This document shows positions 1 to 6,179 of a stretch of DNA of 7,846 bases, in pieces. The translations under genes and the position numbers were made by a program. Source of the DNA: an uncultured Collinsella sp. (GTDB taxonomy: Bacteria > Actinomycetota > Coriobacteriia > Coriobacteriales > Coriobacteriaceae); contig USKL01000060.1 in NCBI GenBank assembly GCA_900555225.1, positions 1-7,846 of the forward strand, written 5' to 3'. The first letter of the stretch is position 1, and each line of letters begins with the position of its first letter. The notes under the pieces were generated by a model. The model was not told where the DNA came from and did not search any database. It was given only the letters and a program-made list of their open reading frames with translations.

Positions 1-235
1 CAAGCGCGGCGAGCGTGCCCTCTAGGTCGAAGTCGGGGAGTGTATCGGGGTGCAAGAGCGAGAGTTTCTCGACCTGGAGCGCCCAGGCCATGTCGAGCGC
101 CGGGCCCGTAGCACCGATGCACTCGAGAATGGTGTTATACGCCCAGATGCGATCGTCCTGGCCGATCATCGATCGGTGGATAGCGTATTCGATCAGGTTC
201 TGCGCGGCCTCGCGCACGTCGGTCATTACAGCCAT
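1..235 (-). CDS. galT: Galactose-1-phosphate uridylyltransferase, N-terminal part (cut by left edge)
   Basis: GalT transfers UMP between UDP-glucose and galactose-1-phosphate in the cytoplasmic Leloir pathway. Only about 78 N-terminal residues lie in the window. They read as a helical segment (NLIEYAIHRSMIGQDDRIW) resembling the opening of the Firmicutes-type (class II) GalT family, which starts with a helix followed by a 'glycine-x-(E/D)-D-(R/I)' stretch; the catalytic His-Pro-His region lies outside. The gene follows galK on the same strand, as expected of a galKT operon. There are two candidate starts. An ATG at 235 overlaps galK by 10 bases and has an AGGGGG ribosome-binding site about 10 bases upstream. 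An ATG at 226 shares one base with the galK TAA stop (TAATG), favouring translational coupling. I chose 235 for its better-placed ribosome-binding site. The family call rests on a short segment plus strong context. Confidence 0.8.
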   Translation of the reverse strand, partial: MAVMTDVREAAQNLIEYAIHRSMIGQDDRIWAYNTILECIGATGPALDMAWALQVEKLSLLHPDTLPDFDLEGTLAAL

Positions 236-1431
236 GCCGCGTAAGCCCCCTTGTCAGAGATAGCGTAGTGGCGGGCAGAGCCCTCGCCCAGCCAGCCGTT
301 CATCTTGGTGATAAAGGTGTCGACAAGCTCGAGCGGTACGAAGGCCTGGATGGTGCCACCAAAGCCGCCGCCGTGGATACGGACGGCGCCGCGGCCGTCG
401 AGCACATGCTCGGCCAGTGCCAGGGCATACATCGAAGGCTGCTCGGAGCCCAGCTTGGCAACGACATTCTGCAGGTACATGGCAGAGCTGGCGCCGGACT
501 CGCGCGTCAGGACCAGGAACTGATCGATGTCGCCGGCGTTCAGGGCTGCCCAGCGCTTATCGACCAGGCCGTTTTCGTACCAGTAGTGAATGGCGCGCAG
601 ACAGGCGCGGTCGCCCAGCTTGGCGCGCAGCTCGGGGAGCTTGGCGTCAAAGTCCGCCACGTTTACCTCGCACAGGCGTGCCTTGCCAAACTCGGCAGCG
701 ACGTCCTGCATCTCGCGCGGAACGGCGGCGTAGTCGTCGGTGGCGGCCACGTGGTCGGCACCGACCTTAACGAGCACGAGCGCATAACCGTGATCCTCAA
801 AGTTGAGCTCGAGCTTCTGGGTTTTAGGCTGAGCCTGGTTCTCAAAGTCCATGTAGGCGAGGCCGCCCAGGCACACAGCGGCCTGGTCCATCAGACCGCA
901 GGGCTTGCCGTAATAGTTGTTCTCGGTGCGCTGGCTCATCTGGGCGAGCGCGACGGGCTCGATGGCGGGTGCGCCCCAGAGCGTCTCCATGGCACGACCG
1001 TACGCGGCTTCGACGGCGGCAGAGCTGGAAAGGCCGCCGCCCGAGGGGACGGAGCAGGTAAAGGCAAAGTCGAAGCCGTGGGGCTCAACGCCAAGGGCTG
1101 CAATCTCGTGGGCCATGCCGCGGACGAGGCTTGCGGACGTGCCCTTCTCGGACTCCTGAACGTCTAGCGTGTCGAGCGCGATTTCAAACGTGGGATAGCC
1201 CTCGTCGGCTACGCGAACCTTGTTGGAATCGGTTGCCACGGCGATGCCGTCAACGGCGACATCGAGCGAGCCAGCGATGACGTGGCCACCCTCGTGGTCG
1301 GTGTGGTTGCCACTGATCTCGGAACGGCCGGGCGCGTGCACGTAGAGCACCTGGCGGTCGCCGATGGGGCCAAACTCCTCCTCAAACAGCTTGGTGAGCG
1401 TGGCGAATGTCTTTTCGTCGGGGGTGGTCAT
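226..1431 (-). CDS. galK: Galactokinase (GHMP kinase family), divergent branch
   Basis: The enzyme phosphorylates alpha-D-galactose with ATP to galactose-1-phosphate, the first step of the Leloir pathway. The 401-residue protein has the three GHMP/GalK motifs in order: a sugar-binding motif at 35-49 (GRSEISGNHTDHEGG), the glycine/serine-rich ATP-phosphate loop at 127-139 (SVPSGGGLSSSAA), and the C-terminal glycine-rich motif at 348-360 (GAVRIHGGGFGGT). The likely catalytic aspartate is D182 in CGLMDQ. Length is normal for GalK (about 380-430). The sugar-binding motif is unusual: the classical GEHTDY is GNHTDH here. The ATG at 1431 is chosen because AAGGA lies 5 bases upstream and the family N-terminus starts there; an in-frame ATG at 1518 would add 29 residues read through the operator region. 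galT follows with overlapping ends. A predicted promoter at 1517-1545 and two LacI-type operators lie upstream, so galactose-dependent repression is inferred. Confidence 0.93.
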   Translation of the reverse strand: MTTPDEKTFATLTKLFEEEFGPIGDRQVLYVHAPGRSEISGNHTDHEGGHVIAGSLDVAVDGIAVATDSNKVRVADEGYPTFEIALDTLDVQESEKGTSASLVRGMAHEIAALGVEPHGFDFAFTCSVPSGGGLSSSAAVEAAYGRAMETLWGAPAIEPVALAQMSQRTENNYYGKPCGLMDQAAVCLGGLAYMDFENQAQPKTQKLELNFEDHGYALVLVKVGADHVAATDDYAAVPREMQDVAAEFGKARLCEVNVADFDAKLPELRAKLGDRACLRAIHYWYENGLVDKRWAALNAGDIDQFLVLTRESGASSAMYLQNVVAKLGSEQPSMYALALAEHVLDGRGAVRIHGGGFGGTIQAFVPLELVDTFITKMNGWLGEGSARHYAISDKGAYAAWL

Positions 1432-1475
1432 GGGAGTCCTTTCCTTGGCGCGCACGGGTGGGTTTTGCGTCGTTA

Positions 1476-1489
1476 TGAGTACGTTAACA
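1476..1489 (-). promoter_or_regulatory. LacI/CcpA-type operator, copy 1 (galK leader)
   Basis: The sequence TGAGTACGTTAACA, read on the opposite strand as TGTTAACGTACTCA, matches the general cre/LacI operator pattern TGWNANCGNTNWCA at all but one defined position and has the family's central CG. It is one arm of an 18-bp perfect inverted repeat with copy 2 (1472-1489 against 1540-1557). It would fall around +21 to +34 of the galK transcript predicted from the promoter at 1517-1545, where a bound repressor could block elongation. Confidence 0.6.
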
Positions 1490-1516
1490 ACTTGAAGCGG
1501 CATGAACCAAGTGTTC

Positions 1517-1545
1517 ACAATACCGCACGTTACGAGCTATGTTAA
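1517..1545 (-). promoter_or_regulatory. Predicted sigma70-type promoter of galKT
   Basis: On the minus strand a -35 hexamer TTAACA (1545-1540, five of six consensus bases) is followed, after a 17-base spacer, by TATTGT (1522-1517, four of six). Transcription would start near 1510, about 80 bases before the galK ATG. The -35 box is embedded in operator copy 2. This is a pattern match only. Confidence 0.5.
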
Positions 1546-1553
1546 CGTACTCA
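1540..1553 (-). promoter_or_regulatory. LacI/CcpA-type operator, copy 2 (overlaps galK -35)
   Basis: This copy reads TGTTAACGTACTCA on the plus strand, identical to copy 1 in inverted orientation; identity extends to 18 bp (1540-1557). Its first six bases are the complement of the predicted galK -35 hexamer TTAACA, so a bound repressor would directly exclude RNA polymerase. The centre lies 64 bp from copy 1, close to six helical turns, so both sites face the same side of the DNA and could be bridged by a tetramer or by two dimers. Confidence 0.6.
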
Positions 1554-1606
1554 TAACACATCGCTTGTCACTTTTTGAGAATCTGGTAATCGGTAGAAAT
1601 TCAGCC

Positions 1607-1636
1607 GTGAACGGTACTGCCGTATGGACTTATAAA
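1607..1636 (+). promoter_or_regulatory. Candidate promoter of the LacI-family regulator
   Basis: TATAAA at 1631-1636 is a five-of-six -10 box. An 18-base spacer separates it from GTGAAC at 1607-1612, a poor -35. The predicted start near 1643 puts operator copy 3 at about +20, mirroring the geometry of copy 1 relative to galK. The weak -35 keeps confidence low. Confidence 0.3.
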
Positions 1637-1662
1637 GCAGAAGAGATGCAGATAGAAAAAGT

Positions 1663-1676
1663 AGAGTACGTTAACA
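1663..1676 (+). promoter_or_regulatory. LacI/CcpA-type operator, copy 3 (regulator leader)
   Basis: AGAGTACGTTAACA differs from copy 1 only in its first base, and the shared core is GAGTACGTTAACA. It lies 123 bp from copy 2 and about 95 bases before the LacI-family GTG start, just downstream of the candidate TATAAA box at 1631-1636. The likely role is autoregulation of the regulator, and possibly looping with copies 1 and 2. Confidence 0.5.
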
Positions 1677-1769
1677 TGCGTCCGACGATAGCGGGCCTCG
1701 GCGCGGGATGTATTTCTGCCCGGGCCGGCATTCACGCTATTCAGATCTCGCAAGGGTGAAGGTGATCCT

Positions 1770-2801
1770 GTGGCAAGGCGCCCGTCCAACGATACAGGTA
1801 CGCGTCCGGTCTCCATGGCCGACGTCGCCCGCGCTGCTGGCGTTTCGCAGCAGACGGTTTCGCGCGTCGCCAACGGCTTGCCCAACGTTAACGAGCAGAC
1901 GCGCCAGCGCGTGCAGGCCGCTATGCAAGAGCTCGGCTTTCGTCCGAGTTATGCCGGTCGCTCGCTGCGCGACGGCCGTTACCATTCGGTCGGCCTGTGC
2001 ATCAACGATGTCACCAAGTTTGGCAACCTCTCAATGATCGACGGCATCGCCAGCGCTGCTCGCGAGCATAATTGCGCCATCACGCTGGTCGAGATGTCCA
2101 AGACTGAGGAATTCTCGCTTGCCGAGGCCACGCGTCGTATGGCCGCATTGCCGGTGGACGGCATCATCATCGGCATGAGCCGCATGGCGCCCGATTTTGA
2201 GACGTTTGATCCACTGCCGGGCATTGGAACGGTCATCGTTACCATGTACGCGCATCCGCGCGTGACTACGGTCGATTCCGACCATTACGGCTGCTCGCTC
2301 TTGCTTATGGATCACCTGTTTGAGCTGGGGCACGGGCAGATTCGCTATATTGGCGGCCCGTCGTTCTCGGTCGACGAGCAATTTCGTCGAGCCGGTTGGC
2401 AGGATGCGCTCGAGCGTAAACACATCGAGCCGGCAGAGCCGCTCGAGGGCGACTGGTCTGCCAACAGCGGCTACGAGGCCGGCAGGTACCTGGCCGAGCA
2501 CGATCGCACCATGACGGCGATTTACGCGGCAAACGATCAGATGGCAAATGGCGCGATTGCCGCGCTGCGCGATAGCGGTCTGCGCGTGCCCGAGGACGTA
2601 AGCGTGGTGGGCGTCGACGATTCGCTCGATGATTTTGTGGCACACAACGAGCTCACGACCGTGCGATTCGATCTACATCAGCGCGGACGCGAGGTGTTCG
2701 AGCATGCGGTTCCCGAGGCGGGTACGGCGGGCAAAACCGTTGCCATTCGTATTCCCGGCCAGCTCATTATTCGACAAAGCACGGCGATACTGCGCGCATA
2801 G
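1770..2801 (+). CDS. LacI/GalR-family transcriptional regulator, probable repressor of galKT
   Basis: The protein has 343 residues, typical of the family (330-350). An N-terminal LacI helix-turn-helix spans about residues 16-36 (MADVARAAGVSQQTVSRVAN), followed by the hinge helix region (NEQTRQRVQAAMQELGFRPS, 41-60) and a periplasmic-binding-protein-like sensor domain from about residue 71 to the end. The segment NDQMANGAIAALRDSGLRVPEDVSVVGVDD matches the conserved C-terminal sensor motif of the family, quoted here in two parts: NDQMANGAIAAL and VPEDVSVVGVDD. Residues 27-28 of the recognition helix are Gln-Gln, the pair that discriminates operators in LacI (Tyr-Gln there). The start is GTG at 1770, with GAAGG at 1758-1762, seven bases upstream. 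The gene is transcribed away from galK across a region with three copies of a LacI-type operator, so a galactose-responsive repressor of galKT and of itself is inferred; the effector is not visible from sequence. No clear terminator follows. Confidence 0.9.
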   Translation: MARRPSNDTGTRPVSMADVARAAGVSQQTVSRVANGLPNVNEQTRQRVQAAMQELGFRPSYAGRSLRDGRYHSVGLCINDVTKFGNLSMIDGIASAAREHNCAITLVEMSKTEEFSLAEATRRMAALPVDGIIIGMSRMAPDFETFDPLPGIGTVIVTMYAHPRVTTVDSDHYGCSLLLMDHLFELGHGQIRYIGGPSFSVDEQFRRAGWQDALERKHIEPAEPLEGDWSANSGYEAGRYLAEHDRTMTAIYAANDQMANGAIAALRDSGLRVPEDVSVVGVDDSLDDFVAHNELTTVRFDLHQRGREVFEHAVPEAGTAGKTVAIRIPGQLIIRQSTAILRA

Positions 2802-2884
2802 TTTGTGCAGGTCAACGGCAGTATATTCCGCCTCAATTACAATCGGTAAGGATGCTGACGGATAGCCGTGGCTATGAAGGCGAG

Positions 2885-2893
2885 TGTTATGAT
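2885..2893 (+). promoter_or_regulatory. Extended -10 promoter of fprA
   Basis: TGTTATGAT fits the extended -10 pattern TGnTATAAT with one mismatch. No good -35 is visible at the usual distance, which extended -10 promoters tolerate. The predicted start is near 2900, giving a leader of about 30 bases. Confidence 0.5.
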
Positions 2894-2914
2894 AGACGGG
2901 TTCTTTTGTCTATC
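2891..2914 (+). promoter_or_regulatory. Palindrome at the fprA transcription start
   Basis: GATAGAC (2891-2897) and GTCTATC (2908-2914) form a perfect 7-bp inverted repeat around a 10-base spacer. It overlaps the -10 box and ends two bases before the AGGAGG ribosome-binding site (2916-2921). It could be an operator for a dimeric regulator or a small leader hairpin. No protein is assigned. Confidence 0.4.
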
Positions 2915-2930
2915 TAGGAGGCTTTGCCTG

Positions 2931-4091
2931 ATGGAGATCACCAAGGATATCCGCTACATCGGTGTCGACGATCACGACATTGACCTGTTCGAGGGCCAGT
3001 ACGACGTGTCCGAGAACGGCATGGCATACAACAGCTATGTTATCTTGGGCGATAAAATCGCTGTCGCCGATTCGGTTGACGCTGGCTTTGTCGACGAATG
3101 GCTCGGCAACCTCGAGGCCGCGCTCGACGGCCGTACGCCCGACTACCTGGTCGTCCATCACATGGAGCCCGATCACTCCGCCGGTATCGCCGCCTTTATG
3201 GAGCGCTATCCCCAGGCACAGATTGTGGCCAGCATGGGAGCCTTCCGCATGATGGTCAACTACTTTGGCACCGACTACCCCGAGCGCAAGATGGTCGTCA
3301 AAGAGGGCGACGTGCTCGACCTGGGCGGTCACAGCCTAACGTTTGTCGGCGCCCCCAACGTTCACTGGCCCGAGGTGATCTTCTCCTACGAGTCTACCGA
3401 CAAGGTGCTCTTTAGTGCCGACGGCTTTGGCAAGTTCGGCGCCAACGACATCGAGGACCCGGAAGGCTGGGCTTGCGAAGCGCGCCGCTACTACTTTGGC
3501 ATCGTCGGTAAGTTCGGCAAATTCGTGCAGACCGTGCTCAAGAAGGCCGCCGATCTGGATATCCAGATCATCTGTCCGCTCCACGGCCCCGTACTGACCG
3601 AGAACCTGGGCTATTACCTCGACACCTATAACATCTGGTCGAGCTATCAGCCCGAGGACGAGGGCATCACGATCGCCTATGCGAGCGTGTATGGCCATCT
3701 GAAGGCTGCCGTTGAGGAGCTTGCAACTGCGCTCGAGGCTCGCGGCCAGAAGGTTTCCGTCTTTGACCTGGCTCGCGACGACATGGCCGAGGCCGTTGAG
3801 GATGCGTTCCGCTATGACCGTCTGGTGCTCGCCTCCATCACCTATCAGGGCGAGATCTTCCCGTTCATGAGCACCTTTATCCACACGCTTGCCGAGCACG
3901 CCTATCAGAACCGTACGGTGGCGCTCGTTGAGGCCGGCTCCTGGGCGCCCACCGCTGCCAAGGTTATGACCAAGGAACTCGGGGGCATGAAGGACATCAC
4001 CATGGCGCAGAACAAGGTGACCGTGCTGGGTTCGCTCAACGACGCCTCGCGCGCTCAGATCGAGGCCCTTGCTGACGAGCTGTCCAAGTAG
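2931..4091 (+). CDS. fprA: Flavodiiron protein, class A (O2/NO reductase)
   Basis: Flavodiiron proteins reduce O2 to water and/or NO to N2O in the cytoplasm of anaerobes, taking electrons from rubredoxin or a similar donor. The 386-residue protein has an N-terminal metallo-beta-lactamase-like domain (about 1-245) with the diiron ligands in place: the HxExD motif in HHMEPDH (H77, E79, D81), H145 in NVHWPE, D164 in SADGFG and H218 in PLHGP. A C-terminal flavodoxin-like FMN domain follows (about 247-386; ITIAYASVYGHLKAAVEEL is the FMN phosphate-loop region, ending AGSWAP around 335-340). There is no fused rubredoxin or NAD(P)H:flavin reductase domain, hence class A. The ATG at 2931 has AGGAGG nine bases upstream; an in-frame GTG at 2868 would place coding sequence through the promoter. 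The gene is monocistronic, between its own promoter and a strong terminator. O2 versus NO preference cannot be read from the sequence. Confidence 0.95.
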   Translation: MEITKDIRYIGVDDHDIDLFEGQYDVSENGMAYNSYVILGDKIAVADSVDAGFVDEWLGNLEAALDGRTPDYLVVHHMEPDHSAGIAAFMERYPQAQIVASMGAFRMMVNYFGTDYPERKMVVKEGDVLDLGGHSLTFVGAPNVHWPEVIFSYESTDKVLFSADGFGKFGANDIEDPEGWACEARRYYFGIVGKFGKFVQTVLKKAADLDIQIICPLHGPVLTENLGYYLDTYNIWSSYQPEDEGITIAYASVYGHLKAAVEELATALEARGQKVSVFDLARDDMAEAVEDAFRYDRLVLASITYQGEIFPFMSTFIHTLAEHAYQNRTVALVEAGSWAPTAAKVMTKELGGMKDITMAQNKVTVLGSLNDASRAQIEALADELSK

Positions 4092-4114
4092 CGACACATT
4101 CACTTCTGATGCTC

Positions 4115-4152
4115 AACCACCACAAAGGAGACCTTTGTGGTGGTTTTTGTTT
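4115..4152 (+). terminator. Intrinsic terminator of fprA
   Basis: A perfect 14-bp stem (4115-4128 with 4132-4145) closes a 3-base loop and runs into TTTTTGTTT from 4144. It begins 24 bases after the fprA stop. The other side has no comparable T-tract for minus-strand transcripts, so it mainly serves fprA, although the convergent DeoR-family gene ends at 4151, inside the T-tract. Confidence 0.9.
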
Positions 4153-4954
4153 AAGCGCCGGCGATGACGAGGGCTGGACGTGAGCTGTCAGTGGCCTCGG
4201 CGATCGAGGTGGCGACGGCATGGTCGGGGTCACGGTCCATCACGATGGAGTCGACATCGGCAAGCTCGGCAAAGCGGTACATGCCGCGTCCGTTAACCTT
4301 GCTGGCGTCCATGAGGGCGACGCTTTGATGGGCCGCGGCGATCATAGCCGTTTTGGTCTCGGCCATCTGGGGAAAGTCGGTCGTAAAGCCGCAGCTGGGG
4401 ACAAAGGCGCCGGGGCACATGACGGCCAGATCGGCATGGACCATTTGGAGCGCCTGCATAGTGAGCGGTCCGTACAAATAACGATGGCCTTTGCGCAGCG
4501 CCCCGCCCAGCATGACGACATCGACTGAGGGCATGCTCTCGTCGATGTAATCGGCAATGGTAATGTCGGCCGTGATGACGGTGATACCGTCGCGCTGATC
4601 GAGGAGCCGGACGAACTCGAGCGCCGTGGTGCCCGAGTCGACGAGCAGCGTGTCGCCGTCATTGACGAGCTCGATGGCGCTTTGCGCGATGGCCTGCTTG
4701 GCGGCGACGTTGACATTGATGCGGCGATCCTGCGTGGAGACGGTCAGACGTTTGTGGAGTGATACGGCACCGCCGTGCGTGCGGCGCAGCTTGCCTGCTT
4801 CGGCGAGCGCGTCCAGGTCGGCGCGGGCGGTGACGGAGGACACGCCAAAGGTCTGGGCGATTTCTGCTACCTGCACCGAGGCATTATGATCGAGCATTTC
4901 CATAATGGCGGTACGGCGTTCGTCGGCAAAAGCGCGGTTGGTGGCTTGGGCCAT
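4151..4954 (-). CDS. DeoR-family transcriptional regulator (sugar-phosphate sensing)
   Basis: The protein has 267 residues, typical of the family (about 250-270). The N-terminal DeoR winged helix-turn-helix spans roughly residues 11-65, with the recognition region VAEIAQTFGVSSVTARADL (29-47) and the wing end LRRTHGGAVS (57-66). The C-terminal DeoR sensor domain, related to ribose-5-phosphate isomerase folds, shows the phosphate-binding loop DSGTT (106-110) and the family motif VMLGGALRKGHRYLYGPL (147-164). Members usually repress sugar catabolic genes and respond to phosphorylated intermediates. The gene is transcribed divergently from a class II aldolase, which is the obvious target. The ATG at 4954 has GGAG five bases upstream; an in-frame ATG at 5011 would add 19 residues and has only a weak AAGAAA upstream. 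The gene converges on fprA with 59 bases between stop codons. The effector sugar is unknown. Confidence 0.9.
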   Translation of the reverse strand: MAQATNRAFADERRTAIMEMLDHNASVQVAEIAQTFGVSSVTARADLDALAEAGKLRRTHGGAVSLHKRLTVSTQDRRINVNVAAKQAIAQSAIELVNDGDTLLVDSGTTALEFVRLLDQRDGITVITADITIADYIDESMPSVDVVMLGGALRKGHRYLYGPLTMQALQMVHADLAVMCPGAFVPSCGFTTDFPQMAETKTAMIAAAHQSVALMDASKVNGRGMYRFAELADVDSIVMDRDPDHAVATSIAEATDSSRPALVIAGA

Positions 4955-5063
4955 GCTTGCTCCATTCTCGGCTAAATTTGCAGGAATTGTGTTGACTCTA
5001 TTTTCGTTCATTTTCTTTTTGAGTAAGAAAACACCTTTCGATTACTTATCTTTTCTATAGAAG

Positions 5064-5075
5064 AAAGACGCTGAA
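5064..5075 (+). repeat. 12-bp direct repeat, copy 1 (candidate regulator site)
   Basis: AAAGACGCTGAA occurs here and again at 5181-5192, 117 bases apart, both between the divergent DeoR-family and aldolase genes. Copy 1 sits beside the TTCTATAGAA palindrome (5053-5062), on the DeoR-gene side. It may be a DeoR-type recognition site, as these regulators often bind repeated elements. Confidence 0.4.
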
Positions 5076-5180
5076 CGCCCAAAATTCAATATCGAACATG
5101 TCCACTCGGCTCAAATTCCTTCCGTTTACTTTTCAAAAACGACTGTATTGACCTGCATGGGCTCAATATCTCACACGTGC

Positions 5181-5192
5181 AAAGACGCTGAA
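5181..5192 (+). repeat. 12-bp direct repeat, copy 2 (next to aldolase -10)
   Basis: This is an exact second copy of AAAGACGCTGAA. It ends five bases before the candidate TACAAT -10 box at 5198-5203, so it would occupy the spacer of the aldolase promoter, where repressor binding would be effective. Promoter assignment is tentative. Confidence 0.4.
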
Positions 5193-5288
5193 TTTCATAC
5201 AATGAGCGCAGCAAAACGCAAGGTAAAACGCCTTGTGAACAACTACGCCCGATGTCCAGATGCGGGCGAGGGAGAGGAGCAAACGCTC

Positions 5289-6146
5289 ATGGCACTTGTT
5301 ACCACCGAAAAGATGCTCAAGGACGCTCAGGCCGGTCATTACGCCGTTGGCGCGTTCAACGTCGAGAACCTCGAGTTTGTTATGGCCGTTCTGGCCGCTG
5401 CCGAGGAGACCAAGTCCCCCGTCATCATGCAGACCACCCCGGGCACCATCAAGACCGCTGGTCTGGACTACTTCTACGGCATGGTCAAGGCTGCCGCCGA
5501 GCGCGCTTCCGTGCCCGTCGCTCTGCACCTCGATCACGGCGATGGCTATGACCGCTGCATGCAGGCTTTCCGCACGGGCTACACCTCTGTCATGATCGAC
5601 GGCTCGCACGAGTCCTTCGAGGACAACATCGCCCTGACCAAGTCCGTCGCCGACGCTGGCCGCGCCATGGGCGTGCCCGTCGAGGCCGAGCTTGGCAAGG
5701 TTGGCGGCAAGGAGGACGACGGTCCCGCGGTTGAGGGCGAGAGCCCCTACACCGATCCGGCCGAGGCCAAGGAGTTCGTCGAGCGCACCGGCTGCACCTC
5801 GCTGGCCATTGGCGTTGGCACCAGCCACGGCGTGTACACGAGCGATCCTCACATCGAGCAGTCCGTGGTCAAGGCCATCCGCGACGCCGTCGACGTGCCG
5901 CTGGTTCTGCACGGCACTTCCGGTGTGCCCGATGAGCAGGTCGCCGAGGCCGTGAAGAACGGCATCTGCAAGGTCAACTACGCCACTGAGCTGCGTCAGG
6001 CCTACACCAAGGGCTTCATGGCCTACATGGCCGAGAACCCCGCCTGCTTCGATCCTAAGAAGCCGGCCAACGAGGGCATGCGTGAGATCACCGAGCTGGT
6101 TAAGATCCGCATGACCAACCTCAACTCTGTGGGCAAAGCAGAGTAA
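5289..6146 (+). CDS. fba: Class II (zinc) aldolase, fructose-/tagatose-bisphosphate type
   Basis: Class II aldolases cleave fructose-1,6-bisphosphate (or tagatose-1,6-bisphosphate) to glyceraldehyde-3-phosphate and dihydroxyacetone phosphate using Zn2+. The 285-residue protein matches the GatY/KbaY/short-FbaA length class. Visible motifs: catalytic D82 and zinc ligand H83 in ALHLDHGDG; YTSVMIDGSH (98-107); VEAELGKVGGKEDD (131-144); zinc ligand H180 in GVGTSHGVY; VLHGTSGVP (206-214) with zinc ligand H208; and the phosphate-binding segment CKVNYATELR (227-236). Fructose versus tagatose specificity cannot be decided here. The ATG at 5289 has AGGAG at 5275-5279, nine bases upstream, and the family N-terminus (ALVTTEKMLKDAQAGHYAVGAF) begins there; this rejects an upstream in-frame start that would add 47 residues. 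A DeoR-family regulator lies divergently upstream. The gene ends before a large inverted-repeat terminator, and no operon partner is visible. Confidence 0.92.
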   Translation: MALVTTEKMLKDAQAGHYAVGAFNVENLEFVMAVLAAAEETKSPVIMQTTPGTIKTAGLDYFYGMVKAAAERASVPVALHLDHGDGYDRCMQAFRTGYTSVMIDGSHESFEDNIALTKSVADAGRAMGVPVEAELGKVGGKEDDGPAVEGESPYTDPAEAKEFVERTGCTSLAIGVGTSHGVYTSDPHIEQSVVKAIRDAVDVPLVLHGTSGVPDEQVAEAVKNGICKVNYATELRQAYTKGFMAYMAENPACFDPKKPANEGMREITELVKIRMTNLNSVGKAE

Positions 6147-6179
6147 CAGCAAGGGTACTCCGACTCGCTACATATCCCG

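Larger units (their letters stand above)
1432..1769. other. Divergent galK / LacI-regulator intergenic control region
   Basis: This 338-base stretch holds no convincing gene. It is visibly more AT-rich than its neighbours and carries a promoter facing galK, a weaker candidate promoter facing the LacI-family gene, and three copies of one operator-like sequence (listed separately). Open frames crossing it are short, lack ribosome-binding sites and run through the operators, so I treat it as regulatory DNA. Confidence 0.8.
4955..5288. other. Divergent DeoR-regulator / aldolase control region
   Basis: This 334-base, AT-rich stretch shows no convincing gene. It holds a 12-bp direct repeat, a perfect 10-bp palindrome TTCTATAGAA at 5053-5062, and two copies of TCAATATC (5086-5093 and 5163-5170). 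A candidate aldolase -10 box TACAAT lies at 5198-5203 without a clear -35. The aldolase frame stays open upstream of its start to 5148, but nothing there resembles the family. Confidence 0.6.

Noticed and set aside
268..1167. Long plus-strand open frame (299 codons) opposite galK
   Set aside because: It is antisense to a well-supported galactokinase, has no recognisable domain, and arises from the codon bias of the GC-rich gene.
1432..1518. N-terminal extension of galK from an ATG at 1518
   Set aside because: It would translate operator copy 1 and starts close to the predicted transcription start; the ATG at 1431 has a ribosome-binding site and fits the family.
1883..1892. Possible fourth operator (AACGTTAACG) inside the LacI-family gene
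   Set aside because: It shares ACGTTAAC with the operators but lacks the GAGT arm, and it encodes the conserved hinge-helix residues N-V-N, so coincidence is likely.
2868..2930. GTG start adding 21 residues to fprA
   Set aside because: It would run through the -10 box and palindrome; AGGAGG correctly spaced before the ATG at 2931 decides the start.
5148..5288. 47-residue N-terminal extension of the aldolase
   Set aside because: It has no family similarity and overlaps regulatory repeats; AGGAG and the conserved N-terminus support the ATG at 5289.
5163..6152. Long minus-strand open frame (329 codons) opposite the aldolase
   Set aside because: It covers the aldolase in antisense, shows low-complexity Gly/Leu/Val/His composition typical of shadow frames, and has no family motif.
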